Of a stretch of DNA of 64,000 bases, positions 1 to 12,890 are shown one piece after another (positions within the stretch are counted from its first letter, which is position 1; every line of letters starts with the position of its first letter). Made by a program: the position numbers and the translations under genes. The stretch comes from Sympetrum striolatum (lineage: Eukaryota; Arthropoda; Insecta; Odonata; Libellulidae), in the NCBI GenBank assembly GCA_947579665.1, contig OX388345.1, forward strand, positions 61,123,454-61,187,453, given 5' to 3'. The notes beneath the pieces are model-generated. The model saw only the letters and a list, made by a program, of their open reading frames with translations, had not been told where the DNA came from and searched no databases.

Positions 1-1930
1 ATCACGCAAAATTAAGGCTATAGTTTATAATTCTCCGTAATATATTACAATTGCATTTCAAGAAGATATAAAGAAATATCTTGTGCAGAGATTCATAAAT
101 CTTCTTTGTAAGTGAGAATGTTTTGAATTTCAATAATAATGGAGTCTTGTAATCGAAACTGTAAATATATGCAATTGTATTATTTCTTTTTAGCATATTA
201 CCAGCTTACAAACAGATAAATATGAACGCCTGCTCTCGTATTGTTACCTCAACTTCTATTTTTGGGATCCTTTCTCCATCTGCGAGTTACAATTTAAATC
301 TAATCATAAGTACTTTTCAAAAAGCTTTGGTGGAGCAGTCATTACTGCCATAAGCTGTCTCCGAGCTTCTCCATCTGCTACTAACAAGCCTTGATAAACT
401 TGTTTGAAAGTATTTCACTAATTCAAATGTCTTGTTTGGAAACATTTCACATTATTACTCTATACAATGATATACTTTCTACGGCTATCTCATCCTTGGA
501 AACTCATACGGTCGTCAGAAGCTGAAACGAAGCATCGTGCTACTACACCAGTGAGGAAGAGAAAAAAGGTAGGAATGTCGAAAGATAAGATGCCCGAATT
601 CCGAGGCTTATAGAGCAAACTTTCTAAATAGGAGCCTTTTACCGAAGAATGTTTTCGAACATTTTTCTTCTCACTGCGCATTGCTTTCTCCTTGTGTTAT
701 TTTTTGCCAGTATCTCTGACTTAGGATTCTCTCTCCGCCCCGCGATGGAAACAAACAACATGCCGGTTATTTTGAAAGAATAAAAATAATATCGCTTTTT
801 CGTAATGTCCAATTTTTATGGCTAGAAAACATTGAGAACACTCGAATGACGGAACGTGAATAACTGAAGATAGAAAATAAGAAAGCAAATTCAATACCTC
901 TTGATTCTTAAACTGTTTGCCAAAGAGACCATAAAGTAATTGGTAATGGACTTACTTTGTTGTAATGGCGAAGAACCTTTAGGTGATTTTATTGCTGCGT
1001 TATTAACATAGATGTATTTACGAAGAGAAAATAACTGGATTGGGCATGTTACAAGGAATAATAGTATGTTTCCCACATTCAAATTTCCTATATAGAGATA
1101 CATACATACATACTTTTGAGATAAGAAATCCTTTTCAATATTTATCTCACATGTATGAGTCATTTCATCCATATTTCACTTTATCTCGCCCCTTAATCAT
1201 TTCATTGCGGTTCCCATTTGCTATTTCTCCGCATATCTTCAGCAGCTCTTCCCCTCCTACTCCCTATTAAACTCCGCATCCCCTCTTTCATATGGAGCAT
1301 CTTTGCCCAATTTCAGCCCATCTTCCATTTTCTCATTTCGTCAACTGGTCACAATATCCAGATATGGACTGCACAGCTTTCCTCTAGCCATCCATGCGAG
1401 CGAATATTTCTGATATTTTCCTAGGGAAAGAATGATATTTGCTTCTGTTTTGGCATAGTTTGAGATATTCTTAATCTCACAGCAGATTTTTTGGTCACCT
1501 CTTTTAAATATGAACTGAAAAAATAAATTGATCCACCGCCATTCAGTACATTTCTCTTGAAAAATGAAATGGATGGCTCATTCTTTTCTCGCAATCTGTC
1601 ACTACTGAAATGATTTAGGTATCTTTTCGTATTTTTTACAAGTTTTACTTATATACATATATTAGAGATTCATATGAAAAATATCTGACTCCTTAATAAT
1701 ATTTACTTCAGCAAAGAGTACAAAATACTCCCCTAATTAAAGGAAAACGTATTTAGTTTCACAGTTACAATTTAAACATTAATCTAATTCATCTGAGTGT
1801 AAATATTAATTTGATGAGTACTGAGCAAGCAGTTCTGTCGAAAAATGCAACCAATTAAATTTCTTGATAAAAAGACACGATGCATAAAATCTTCAAATAT
1901 CTCCACCATAAACCCATTACTTCAACTATA
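1..1930. other. AT-rich non-coding stretch
   Basis: No gene is visible. Short open frames occur on both strands, are under 100 codons, overlap each other and match nothing I recognise. The part around 480-760 is somewhat GC-richer than its surroundings and could be a conserved non-coding element. The part around 1140-1420 is pyrimidine-rich on the plus strand, which explains the stop-free frames there. Confidence 0.6.
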
Positions 1931-1963
1931 AATCCATCGTCCATCCATCCATCATCCATCCAC
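1931..1963. repeat. Short (ATCC)n microsatellite
   Basis: An interrupted run of CCAT/ATCC units (CATCCATCCATC flanked by imperfect units) is seen directly. It is too short to have a predicted role. Confidence 0.7.
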
Positions 1964-4449
1964 CTTCCAGAACCTAATATATTATACAAAATATAGCATA
2001 TGTACAATGTAAATATGTGCAGTGATACCAAACAGCATACACTTATACCATAGAACATATACTGTATGCTAATTTATTAGGTTTATACACGTTCCGTTTA
2101 TATATCCATCGATAGAAATAAATTCCAAAAATTGATTAATGAGGAACATAAGGAACTACTTCGATTCAAGGAACACGTCACGCCATAGACGACTTGAAAC
2201 ACTATCAGCTCGTCTACAAGATGGCTATTGCTAATGAGTATTTCTGCTAACCCCACCCAGCACTATCAACATTCTCCGTAATCCGACGCCTCTCTTCCCT
2301 ATCTTTTTTCCCATTTATCTCATCAACACTCTCTTCGTAGCATCTCGTTTTTCTCGAATCCTTTCCTCCTGAAGAAGAAAAACAACGGACCTCAATCTTC
2401 CCATCTTCATTATCTCCCTTCTTCTTTCTTACTTATATTTTCTTCTTTCCTCCGCCTTAATTAGCACCTTTTTTCGACGATTATCCCGCCACCTATCGGC
2501 CTCAGCCCCAACTAAGATTCCCTCCCCTCTAGTTGCCAAGCCACACTCCTTGGTCCTCCAAACAAATAACGCCTTCCCACGCCTATTCCCACCCGCTATT
2601 CTTTTCCCATCGATCGCATTTCGGATGTCTTTTGTCTGGTTTATCAAGGCAATGCATTTTCTTTCCCCCCAATTTTCTGCTTTTCCTTTCGGGATCTCTT
2701 TGTATATCCTTCTCCTAATTCACGCCAAGGGGGTCCTTCCCCGAGAGATGGATAGAGATTTCAAAACTAAAAGGTGCATGATGGGGTGACGTATTTGGGG
2801 TGTGGAGGAGATTAGAGAGTTAGTTATTATTAACGAAAACCAGAGATAAGTCGAATTTGGAAAAATTGGTTTCAATTTGTTGCTGTTAGTTCTTTACGCA
2901 ATGGGTAACTTTATGAAATTGAGTTTCTTTTATCTTGAGTTAGGGCTAAGGTTGTGCGCTGTTGTATGTTGAGTTAATATTTACTTGGTATGTTGTTTAC
3001 GATTCAGGTGTCATACCCATTCATAGTTTTGCGAATTTCTGATGTGTTTTAGTTCTTTATTGACTTATTTTTTCGATAAATGAATATTTAGAAAACATGA
3101 GAAATAAGATGAATTATACTTGGGGTTTATGCATTATATAATGCATTATACATATTTGAGTGCGTGTAGGTTTTCTGTATAAGTTAAATAGCAGTTCATT
3201 TTGTGTTCAGGTTATGAAAATCAAAGGCGGGATACCGAGCAGTAATCAAAAGGGAAAGAGCTTTTTTTAAAGACTAATTTATTACGTCATGGCAGACTGC
3301 TGAATCATTCCGTTAAATAAGGCTAAATGCTTTTATTCCATTAGCGATCGTATCACAAATAATGATCTTCCATTGAAAGATGCTTTCAGACATTGCTGAA
3401 CCCTTTTATTAATTTTACGATGGATGATCTCGAATTCATTTTCTTTCTTACGCCTCGTTAAGGATTTCCCGCCAAGAGCTGCCATTCAACGAACTGGATG
3501 AATTCCTTAAAAATTTCCAGCTTCCCTAAAATCCGTATCCGTAGAAAAATGTTCCATTAGTGGCAATTATTTGAATGGATACTTAAGCCAACCAAATTTG
3601 GAAAGCCGTGAAAAATTCTACAAAAGGCGAAATAAATAATGAGAGCCAGGTATTGTCAATTACCACCAGGAAATGTGGGTGAGTTGTCTGTTGTGGAAAC
3701 TTTGCAAAATGTATTCTACGCCTTTGGATGGCAAAAGAATGTTTTATGTCAAAAACTCGATGGCAATGAAACTCGGTTGCCCGGTTCTTTCAGTATCCTA
3801 GCGGACGATCATACTAATCGTGCTATCTCATAAAATTCTCCCCTTCTCTTGATTACTGGTCGGAGAATCTAAGGAAAAGTTTATTGCTTTCAGTTGTACA
3901 GCCTTCGAGATGAAAACTAACTTACCTTTACAGATAGCGTAACAAGGGGCATACTAATCTGTAATGTATGCTGATGAGCATTTAAAACGCTTGGCTTCGT
4001 CAATAGATATGTCGGTAGGAGACAGAAAAAGTTCCGCGAGCTATGATCCTTTCCGCAAGTTGAACTTCCCTATATTAACATAGTGTTAGGAATATTTTCG
4101 TGAATTAGGAAGGGTCCATAGAAAATAATTTTTTTAAAGAATTGATATGGCAAAACAATAAGTTGTTTAGATTCTTCAATACGCAAGATGGGAATCTTTA
4201 AAAGGAGATATACTTTTTAAAAGGCTTAATTTACTATACTAAGTAAATTCTGAGAAAGAACCTTGTAAGAAGGTGCTGTCAATATTATGCATCCTCCCAG
4301 TTGCATAGATCGTTATAATACAGCGAGATAGATCAATGGAATAGAAGCTAGAACAAGTCACTTCAAGTCATACCAGATACACCAAAGTCGATAACAAAAG
4401 TAGAATCGTGGAGCACGCACCCTGCCACACGCAAAAAAACGGTTCTAAT
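1964..4449. other. Non-coding, with a pyrimidine-rich tract
   Basis: No supported gene. The plus strand is strongly pyrimidine-rich from about 2240 to 2720, giving artificial open frames on both strands. A 64-codon frame at 3639-3833 reads as ordinary amino-acid mix but matches no family I know. The rest is AT-rich unique sequence. Confidence 0.55.
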
Positions 4450-4640
4450 ACATACATAGGTCGTCTGAAAAGTTTCTGACTAAAAAACATACAAGATACT
4501 ATTTCTTCAAATTTATTTTTATTATTTTGTGAAACAACAACTCCGCATCCAAATTGGCTGCAATATTGTTGATACCTTTCAAAAGATGCGCTAAATGCTT
4601 TCAAAAACCAAAACACGCCAAAACCTTTCACACTACCCAT
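4450..4640 (-). mobile_element. Possible mariner-like element end (degenerate)
   Basis: The motif TAGGTCGTCTGAAAAGTTTC at 4457-4476 resembles the terminal repeats of Tc1/mariner-type elements, which start next to a TA dinucleotide and carry a similar 'GAAAAGTTTC' block. The sequence just inside is slightly GC-richer than its flanks. I see no matching inverted end downstream before about 4750, so at best this is one end of a truncated copy. The family assignment is inference. Confidence 0.3.
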
Positions 4641-6620
4641 GTAAGTACAATTATAATTATACATAAATATAAAATAATTATACCAATAAAGTCGTTAGGT
4701 ACTTATTTAAGGCATATTTATGGGTCACCCATTAGTTAAAACAAAGCAAAAATTCTCTTGCTGCACGGAGATTATTCTTTTACAATTCCTAGAATTATTA
4801 TTTTGTTGAGTTTAAAAAAAAAGTTATTTTGTGAAATTAGGAAGGTAAGCAAGCAAATTTAAAACTTCACTTCATCTACGTCAAAACTGAATGTATTTTT
4901 TTTTTATTAAGCAGCTGTCATTTTTCATATGTTTTTCTCATACATCGGAGAGCGCGATATTTTAAGAGGAAAGAATGGCCCTAGAAGTTGAAAGCCTTGT
5001 AAGACGACGCTTATCAGTCCATTTCCTCTCGTTTCCTCTTTCACCCATCTTCCATCCCCTTAATGTATCTTAAAGTCCTCCGTCCCTTTTCTGCACCTCA
5101 CTATCTCACCACAACTTCATTCTCTTTCGAATCTTTCCTAAGATTGTTTTCCTTCTCCTCATTTCCCACATTCTTATCCTCCGGCCCATCTTTATTCCAC
5201 CGCTTTATTGGTCTACATTCCTCCCGAGTACCCCCTCCCCTCCGTCTTCTTCGTCGCGAACTTCTTTCTTTGTGTCCCTCTCTTGACTTTATTTTCCTCC
5301 GGAAACCCGGAAAAGCATTAGTTCCCTTCTCCATAATCTACCGCCATTTTATCCTCTCTCCCTAAGGTCGCCATTTTCTTTGCTGATGAGAGTAATTAAC
5401 AACTCGTTTCATTCTTACAACTTTCGCTCAATTAAACAAGGTCGTGAATTAGCCGGGCTACTTTACCGTCACCTTTCACCGTCTTTCCATAGAATACCGT
5501 TTCTTATCTGTTTCACTTATCTTTCATTTTGATCTAGTCATGTTTGCTCCTGTTCCTGTTACTATATTCTGAGGAATGAAATATTTTCATTTGCCATTTG
5601 GTACATCATAAAGAAAACGGTATCTTTCATTTATTTTTGTTTCAGTCTTGATCATGTCTGTGATGAAATGAAAGCTACTGAGCTATGAATGAATAATTAC
5701 ACTAATCAAGGTACCTCCTCATTGTCCAACAAGAAAATTGCTACTCACAGAGTCATTGTGCTTCACTTGCGTGGACACGATCCGCTTCATAGCATTCTGG
5801 ATCAGTGAGGAAAGCAAATGCAAACTACCTCACCTCTCACCTGCCTGGAAAACCTCATTCTTCTTTGCAAGCACTTAATAACTTGTGTCAGAGAGGGTAA
5901 GGTGCAAACTTTGGGCTGAGTAATTAACAGACAGACTTAGTTGTCCCAAATCCTAGATTACGTTTTTGTTTTCACGATTGTTCTGTCTTATTTCCGGTTT
6001 TTGTACATCGTTAGTACTTGCAGAAAAAATAATTCCCCACGCTCCCTCCCTCAAGTCCTCTATCCGACGCACGCAACTCGCATTATTTCCACTTTGAGCT
6101 CTTTGCAAGAAAACCTCTTTCAAATTATTTAGGAAATTATTCCCAGAAAAATGGAACTTCTCAGAAAGAAGCTTTCTCAAATGGCGACTTTTCCAAATGA
6201 TGTCGTATTACCAATTTTATTTTTACATAAAGGTTTCAAGTAGTCAATTTACCATTAGGTACCTATTTTAGAAACCTTTTAATGATTACATTCTGACCAA
6301 AAGTATCGATTGCCTATTTTTCTTATACCATTATGCACTTCTCAGTAAGCTGAAATCTGACTTTATAAGAAATAATATAATAATATAGGACTACAGAAAA
6401 TGCTTGAATATATGTCAAAAGAGAAAAACCACCAGTGCGTTCAAGTGATGGTTTACGTATTGGAAATAATGGAGAATCCCCGTCCTAAAATAATATACAT
6501 CTAGCTCAGTCATTACAGTTACATGTTTTACCAAGTCTAAATAATGTATTATAATCTATTCCTATGAAATCTAAGGGGTATATTAGTATAGATTCACATC
6601 ATAATCTGAATAATCTTTGT
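4641..6620. other. Non-coding, pyrimidine-rich block
   Basis: No supported gene. A C/T-rich block runs from about 5020 to 5360 and produces overlapping frames on both strands (100 and 77 codons) without recognisable domains. The stretch at 5700-5900 is mildly GC-richer. The remainder is unique AT-rich sequence. Confidence 0.55.
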
Positions 6621-6624
6621 TTCC

Positions 6625-6760
6625 TCCCACCCACCAAATACCACTCCTTTTCCCTATATAAGCCTCCTTGTTTGTAATTTCCTCACCTGAAGATGGCCGA
6701 TCTTTGCCGAAACCGGTCGTGTTTCAAATAAATGTGTGGAAAAAAGTATTTGTAAAAATC
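6625..6760 (+). mobile_element. Penelope-like retroelement 3' end
   Basis: A pyrimidine-rich leader (6625-6683) is followed by a hammerhead-like core (6684-6721) and an AATAAA signal at 6727-6732. The same order (C/T-rich tract, CTGAAGA-type box, stem, GAAA-CCGGT-type box, AATAAA) recurs elsewhere in this window. At 33.5-34.0 kb it sits downstream of a GIY-YIG endonuclease remnant, which is the domain characteristic of Penelope-like elements. Published work describes hammerhead motifs in Penelope-like terminal repeats. No reverse transcriptase is readable just upstream, so this is a solo or heavily 5'-truncated copy. Confidence 0.55.
6684..6721 (+). ncRNA. Hammerhead-ribozyme-like motif
   Basis: Read as a type I hammerhead: stem I CAC (6684-6686) pairs with GTG (6719-6721). 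The core box CTGAAGA (6687-6693) fits CUGANGA. Stem II is GGC (6695-6697) with GCC (6706-6708). GAAA is at 6709-6712. ACCGGT (6712-6717) is a self-complementary stem III, and the cleavage-site C is 6718. A palindromic, loop-less stem III is expected for the minimal hammerheads that work as dimers. One unpaired T (6694) precedes stem II, and stem I is only 3 bp, so activity is uncertain. Confidence 0.5.
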
Positions 6761-7085
6761 TTTATTCTTAACATCCTCTGAATAATGTTGCTCTACAGTA
6801 GTTAAGTATATTTCCTGAAACAATATGTTTCTGCATTGAATATTTTATTCACTTTTCTAGGGCCAATTTGAAGGATAATGCATATTTCCTTTTCTTATGT
6901 CTGTCGTGTATGTGGCTGTGATAATTTGAAATCATTAAGGAATGAGCGATGCTGCATGAGAGGATTCTTTTTGGTCATTTAATGTGTCATGAAAAATTTT
7001 ATTATTTCGGTCATTATCTTGAACTTGGATTCGTCCCAATGATATCATTCTGGATCATAGTAAAAAGCAAGGACAAAGTACCTCT
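6761..7085. other. AT-rich, nothing recognised
   Basis: No open frame of note and no repeat signature was seen. Confidence 0.5.
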
Positions 7086-7185
7086 CTCTTATATAGTATA
7101 TATTATTTCCTCTGCCTAGCTTTCCCTAATGAAAGGCGGAGAGCTTGAAGGTCAACTGTCCTTCGGGTAGATAAATGAAATGAAA
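7086..7185 (+). mobile_element. Probable LINE 3' tail
   Basis: The stretch contains CTTTCCCTAATGAAAGG, which can fold on itself, then a short GC-containing segment, then a simple tail ATAAATGAAATGAAAT at 7171-7186. A structured 3' UTR ending in a short A-rich repeat is typical of non-LTR retrotransposons. No coding remnant is visible upstream, so the family is unknown. Confidence 0.4.
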
Positions 7186-9540
7186 TACTCATCCCATTGG
7201 TATTGAGAGTAAGGTCATATTATTTTTCGCTAGTTCCATAGAATTCACATAATACTTTTCAATAATGACTAATAGGAATGGTATTTTTATAGGGTGGGGA
7301 ATGACTAGTATTCAAACGTCAATCCTGTTTAGGTTATTATATTTCATCATTTAATTATATACGATCCTGATTTTTTTATGTCAGATGGTATGATAAAATT
7401 ACTAAGAAGAGTAAAGTTATGCTCACATTTATCTAATCTCATTAACTTTGTTCTAAATTTGACAAAAAATCAGTACTCAATCGAAACATAAATTCAATAT
7501 TCTTTAAAATTCCGTATTTGTTTAGAACACATTTTATAGATTTCATTCTATTAGAAATGGAACAGTTCAAGCTGCAAAATTTTCTTTTCTATTAGATAAA
7601 AATTTCTAAATATACTCGAGGAATTATTAAAATGTGATGAAATTCGCGAGAGAAGAATCGAGAAATCGATTCTCCGATAAGGAAAGGGTCTGCAGAGAGG
7701 CAGACGGATGCCATTTGAAAGTCTTCCCTAAATTCGAGAGCGTATCTCGCTCTTTACGTGGAAATTTCGGACGATGACCTTTTCACTTAATTTGTCAACG
7801 ATGAAAAAGTATTCTGATGTTTTCCTTGGGGACGGCCCTTGCGGAAAATTTGCTTCCTCTGATAGAAATGAGTATCTAAATTTCATGCTCAATTTTTATT
7901 CTATTCACTTAATCCATTCTTTATAAAGGAAATCAATTAAATGCTTTGAAAAGTAAACAGCTCTAAGGTTCCAAACGTAGTCACTTGACTTATAAATAAA
8001 TTAGTTGGAGTTCCACCTTCGATGCTTCAATAATGCTATTTCCATATTTAATTTTTATGAAGTTTAAAGAAAAAACTCAGGAATCTGTTTTATGATTTTA
8101 GAGTTATACTAATTACAGCTGCTGTCTACAATTTATTGCAAATTATTAATTATTAATAAAACTTAAGTGCCAGTTGATGAGAATGGATGCTTTGTAAGCG
8201 TCAGTTATTCGGTCAATCACTTGCGGATCGATTTGATTTGATAGACTTGTTCTTTCGGGCCGACAATCACTTTCCCTGAACTCACTAGAGATCGTCTATA
8301 CACCAGCTTTATTGGATTGTACAGTCAATTGGATAGTGTGGATTCAAATAACGATGATCTTTCCTCTTGTTTCGTAAATATTTGGTGAAATAAAAGTTAT
8401 GCGTGTCGATGTCGTCTTAAATTATAGATGGATCGACACTTTATTGGAGATGTTAGGCCCGTGTGGGCTTCTCTTCCACTTAACCTTATATGTCGTTATA
8501 ATTTTTACAAAATAAAATTAATTATAAACCAAAAGAAAGAATAGGGTGTGGGAAAAAATCTTTGTAACTGAAGGTTGTCTAAGAAAAACCCACATTGTAT
8601 GGCATGCTAACGTCAATCTTTTACGGCAATGTGGTGGTTAAGTTACTCTTATTACGAAAAACGAACCAACGAATAAATACAAAAAATCTATAATTCATTT
8701 ACGGACTCTACGTTTTTAACTACAATAACGTATAAGAAACCCTCAGTCAGTTAGAGTTCTATTTACAAGGATTTCTCCATTGCTTACCACGTTTTGCTCA
8801 CGTACAAAATCCCACCAATTCTATTCTACGACTCTTAAAATAACCTTACACTTCACTCACTAATGCAGCTATTCCGATATATATTTTATAGGGAAATATA
8901 TCAAATAAAGTCAGCTAACATAACCACAGCTTCTTACTCTTGTGGAATGTCTACTTAAACTTAAAATAAAATTTCATTTGATTTCATTCCATCATTATAT
9001 TTTTCTCTCTACTTCGAAGCGCAAGAAAATAATTGGTTCAGTATTTTCCACCAGAATTTCCCCAATGTCGTTCGTATGTATTTCTGGGAAAATTTTGTTT
9101 GGGAAATATGCTGTTATTTTTAAGCAAAATCTTTTATTTCAAGTTCTTCCATTTCTATTTGTGATTTCAAAGACCGGTCTTACGGCTTTCATTTTATACA
9201 CTTTCTTGGTTTGTTATAATTTTAATTTCTTTAGTGATAGTGCCAATTCACATTCCATATTGAAAACCATGACACTGTAAATTCTGTTCTACTAAGGTGT
9301 TATCTCGCATAATTCACTTAATCGCCTGTAATTTTAATATTTAAACGCGTAAAACATATACATTAATGACAAGTTATTTCTTATTGAATCTCCATACGTC
9401 ATTTACATGTCAAATGAACAAATCTACGGCCTCTTCGTGTTATATCTATCTTCAGAACTAAAGGGGAACTGGAGATACATGTTGTCGCTTGAGGAAGTAT
9501 AATTTAGTATTTTCGTGATGACATCTTCGACGGATAAGAT
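7186..9540. other. Non-coding; two mild GC-richer patches
   Basis: No supported gene. Patches at about 7650-7830 and 8180-8300 are less AT-rich than the rest and may be regulatory. A small imperfect inverted pair (CCACATTG near 8589, CAATGTGG near 8629) is present. The 112-codon plus frame at 8942-9280 is Phe/Ile/Leu-rich low-complexity translation of AT-rich DNA. Confidence 0.5.
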
Positions 9541-9655
9541 CCTTTGGACCTCTTTGTGCCCTCCGCCTGGAATTGGACCCGGGGCTGCTTTCGCCAGAGG
9601 CAAACGCGTTATACATAAGGTATCCGTAGATCACAGAGGTATCACTTATGAATTT
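9541..9655 (-). mobile_element. tRNA-derived SINE fragment
   Basis: On the minus strand the sequence carries a polymerase III B-box-like element, GGGTCCAATTCC (complement of 9569-9580), inside a GC-rich block unlike its surroundings. The reading GCCTCTGGCGAAAGCAG just before it aligns with the second SINE copy at 25.7 kb (GCCTTCGGTGGAAGCAA), followed in both by the B box and a GGAGG-containing arm. Two copies with the same order support a shared SINE family. The A box is not clear. Confidence 0.5.
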
Positions 9656-11811
9656 GATGAAGTGTAGGATGAAAGAGAATTCTTAGCCAGAAATAATAAA
9701 TAGTAGATCCTATTATAACACACTACGGCAATCAAGAAGGACTAATCAGTATATGTATCCTATAAATTGTACAAGGAATTGATTTCATAAGGTGAGAGGC
9801 GATATTCTTCGAATATGTTTTGTATTAGATCATTCAAATACATACAAATTTTTTGTAAGTTAAGAATTATGATCATATCAAAGACAATTTCAATCCAGAA
9901 TCAGCAGTATTTTAGAATATCTGATGATTATAACCGACAATTAGTCTATTACTTATTCCTCATTCACATCTCATATGATATCATCTTATCTCAGATTCTA
10001 TACACGGCTTAAATTAATAAAGATGATTTGAGTATACATTCATCCATTTACTCTAATTTTGCGGCAAACTGAGACAATAATTCAGCCACAATTTTCTTAT
10101 GACAGCTTTTAAATATGAAAATTCATAAACGCAGAATTGATTGCCTCCATAGTAAAGCAACGCCTGGCAAGGAGTTGGGTATTCACGAACAGTTTTTGCA
10201 AGTGTGGCTGTGAGTAAACTTCTCTTCCAATGCCAAGAAGCTCTAACAAACCATTGACAAGTTTTTGCCGGTTGTGAGAGCTGCAGAGAAAGTCCTTCAT
10301 GAACATCGTTACACGCTGACGAGTTTCCAAGCAACTTTAACGAATATTAAAGTTAGAGTAAACAAAGAGGGAATAAAATATATTTGTGAATAGAGAGCAA
10401 ACTTTGTAAAAAAAATCATTTCCTTAAGGGAATAAATAATTTAATCGATCGTTAACGATGGAATCTCAAGCTTTAAAATTATATGTAGAGTTTATATATG
10501 AACTGGTTTCTTAACAGTAGAAAATCTTATTTGTATTTCATTACTAAAGCCCATAATCCGAAAATACAAGGAATTATATTTCAAATTACAGTAAAAGGTG
10601 ATATTTGGGAATTGACATTGTGAAAATACATTATATATTGTAGACACCTTAACTACTACGTAAGAGTTTTTTAATATTTTTATTGGAACACAACAGTTCT
10701 TTAATATAAATAAAAAATTTAAGAACGCTGTATAACAACCAACCTTTTCTTGATGATATGAATAAAGAATGTTTTATTTGTATTATAAAAATTGAGAAAT
10801 AATATTTATTGGTAAGACATTAATTAATAATACAATCTTGGGATATTTACCTGATATTCCCTAGTTAATCTACGCTATTAAGTTAATACTGTATGGTGAT
10901 ATATGTAAACAATTAACAACTTAGTGGATGTCTACAGTCTTGTGCAATGTTCACGGAAAGTTTTAATGCAGTTTGTTTTGTGCTAACGGTCCTGAGTTCC
11001 ATGTAATACGGTAAGTTTCCTGTAACAATCGTTTTCTTTACACCAGCGATGTATGTAAGGGCGAGGCATGGTCGGAGGCGTTCTTCGCGTTTAACTTTGT
11101 AGTTAATTTTAACCTTGATTCTGTATTCTTGCCCCATGTATTTCCAAGCTTCGTCGGAAAAAACTCTTCCCTCTTACAACTTACAACTTTATCGTTAATA
11201 GACTAACATTAGCATTTACGTAAACAGGGCATATCGAAGTTTTAGGTTTACTATTCCCCTATTAGCTCTTAGCCGAAGCTTGCCGTTTAATTATATTTTG
11301 GATTGAGTAAGACCATTGATGGCGTAACTTATTGCAAATGAGGTCACACAAGAAAACCATTAAAATCATAAAGATTTTGTTTTGACCGTACTCATAATAA
11401 TTTATGCGATCAATGGTCTAATTGATCTGCATTTTGCTTTCAGAAACCAAGACTATTTACAAAATAAATGATTTAGATGGTTTCTGGTTCGACCCTTTTT
11501 ATAATATTTCAAATATATTAAACGAAAGAAATTATACTTGTGTAGAAACATTTCTTCGGTGTATTTACATTGCACCTCAATATACGTGTAGCCATTCTGA
11601 AAAAAACCTGATAAAGATTTTTCCGACGCAAATTTTTCTTAATTTTTATCTCAATCCTGGATAAAATCCTTATCTTCATCCTCGATTTCATTAACACCCA
11701 CAAAAAAGGTAATTTTTTAAATTTCAATTTATCAGGTTTATTCTCACTTGAAATCAACATGAGTAGACTTGACTTATTCCAATTGAAAGCTTAATTCATA
11801 AAACTAGATTA
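9656..11811. other. Non-coding, AT-rich
   Basis: Mostly unique AT-rich sequence. Two somewhat GC-richer segments, 10100-10340 and 10910-11160, hold short minus-strand frames. The one at 10109-10330 is listed separately. Nothing else is supported. Confidence 0.5.
10109..10330 (-). other. Uncharacterised 73-codon frame
   Basis: The minus-strand translation is not low-complexity and reads with a protein-like mixture, for example RQKLVNGLLELLGIGREVY. It lies in a local GC-richer patch, and a second minus frame of 93 codons overlaps it. I recognise no family. It could be a decayed transposon or pseudogene piece, or chance. Confidence 0.15.
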
Positions 11812-11880
11812 CGTAACTGGTGATCCGAAGATGGCAACTAAGCTAAAACCGCTCGTTGATTAAAATATTACTGAAAATAC
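11812..11880 (+). mobile_element. Degenerate Penelope-like 3' end
   Basis: CCGAAGA (11825-11831, one change from CTGAAGA) is followed by stem II TGGC (11832-11835) and GCTA (11842-11845), including one G-T wobble. AAACCGCTCGTTG comes next, matching the GAAACCGGTCGTG box of the 6.7-kb copy with a few substitutions, and then an A-rich segment. The order and spacing match the other copies in the window, but the catalytic GAAA and stem III are damaged. Confidence 0.45.
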
Positions 11881-12660
11881 GAAGTCTCATATCTGTCACT
11901 CTTTTATGTCTTTAATATATAAAGCTACATCTCCTTCATTTTCATTCATTCTCTCGAATCCAATTATGTATCTCTCCCCATCATTCATAACCACTCTCCC
12001 TCATTTCTTAAATATTTCCCGTCCTTCCCCTTATTTGTTCCACCTCTTATCCTCTTCCCTCAATCTTCTATTTTCATGGAGTCTCCCGTGGCAACCCCTT
12101 TTTCTCTGGGGTTCATGCCATCATATCTCCTTAGCGACTCCCTCCGTGTTTATATTCAAGCTGCTCGTGGGACTCTTGGAGACGAGTCTTGGGTACGGAA
12201 TTGGGGTGCAGATAAAAATATGGACCGCGACGAAAAGAGGCGACTTGAGGGCGAGTTGAAAAAAGGGGGCTTATCTTGACCGGAGGTTCTGTTATACGGT
12301 GACGTTGAGGAGAAAAGAAGAGGAGATATTAAATGTTCTTCTCGTGTTTCGCAACTGCTCACGTACCCGGCGTGGGATGCTAATATTTTCCACGAGGATA
12401 ATTTATAAAGGAGAAAGAGAATGAGCTCTAAAGTATCTCAGTACAACCTGAAGTTTAGACTGCAGAGAGATACTTAATACCCTACACCAAGGCCTCATGT
12501 CATAAATTACTGTGCTGAGAAAAGTGTGAATTTCAGTTCTTTACCCTTTATGAACCTGGAAACGTATAAATTTTACATATCACTCCTGCATCGGAATCAT
12601 TCTAATTTTTTTCTAAAATATGATTGCGGTATTTGTATCCACTAACTCCCATCACCAACT
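11881..12660. other. Non-coding, pyrimidine-rich
   Basis: Plus-strand C/T-rich from about 11930 to 12080, then GC-richer from 12080 to 12380. Overlapping frames of 117, 67 and 68 codons on both strands are explained by the strand bias. No domain is recognised. Confidence 0.5.
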
Positions 12661-12712
12661 TACAATGTAAGTCTTTCAGGGTTTTCGAGTCTACAATGTA
12701 AATCTTTCAGGG
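12661..12712. repeat. 31-bp tandem duplication
   Basis: Two adjacent copies start at 12661 and 12692, both with TACAATGTAA then TCTTTCAGGG, differing by one base in the shared part. It lies just upstream of the CR1-like LINE fragment. Confidence 0.7.
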
Positions 12713-12890
12713 TCTAACAGGGTTTCAGATAATTATTTGTTACAGGATGATTTAGCCTACAGTTCCCCTAACTTTTCCTCTTACGGAACACTTCCCGAAG
12801 CTGTTGAGATTTCAGCCGAAAATTTGGATCATTATGTAGTGTTGATAGATATAATTGACAATAATTTTAAGTAAGTTATGGTCAGGAGTC

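Noticed and set aside
5386..5414. Another hammerhead motif (CTGATGAGAG...CTCGTTTC)
   Set aside because: The first box and a short stem are present but GAAA is GTTT, stem III and the AATAAA tail are absent. Chance similarity is likely.
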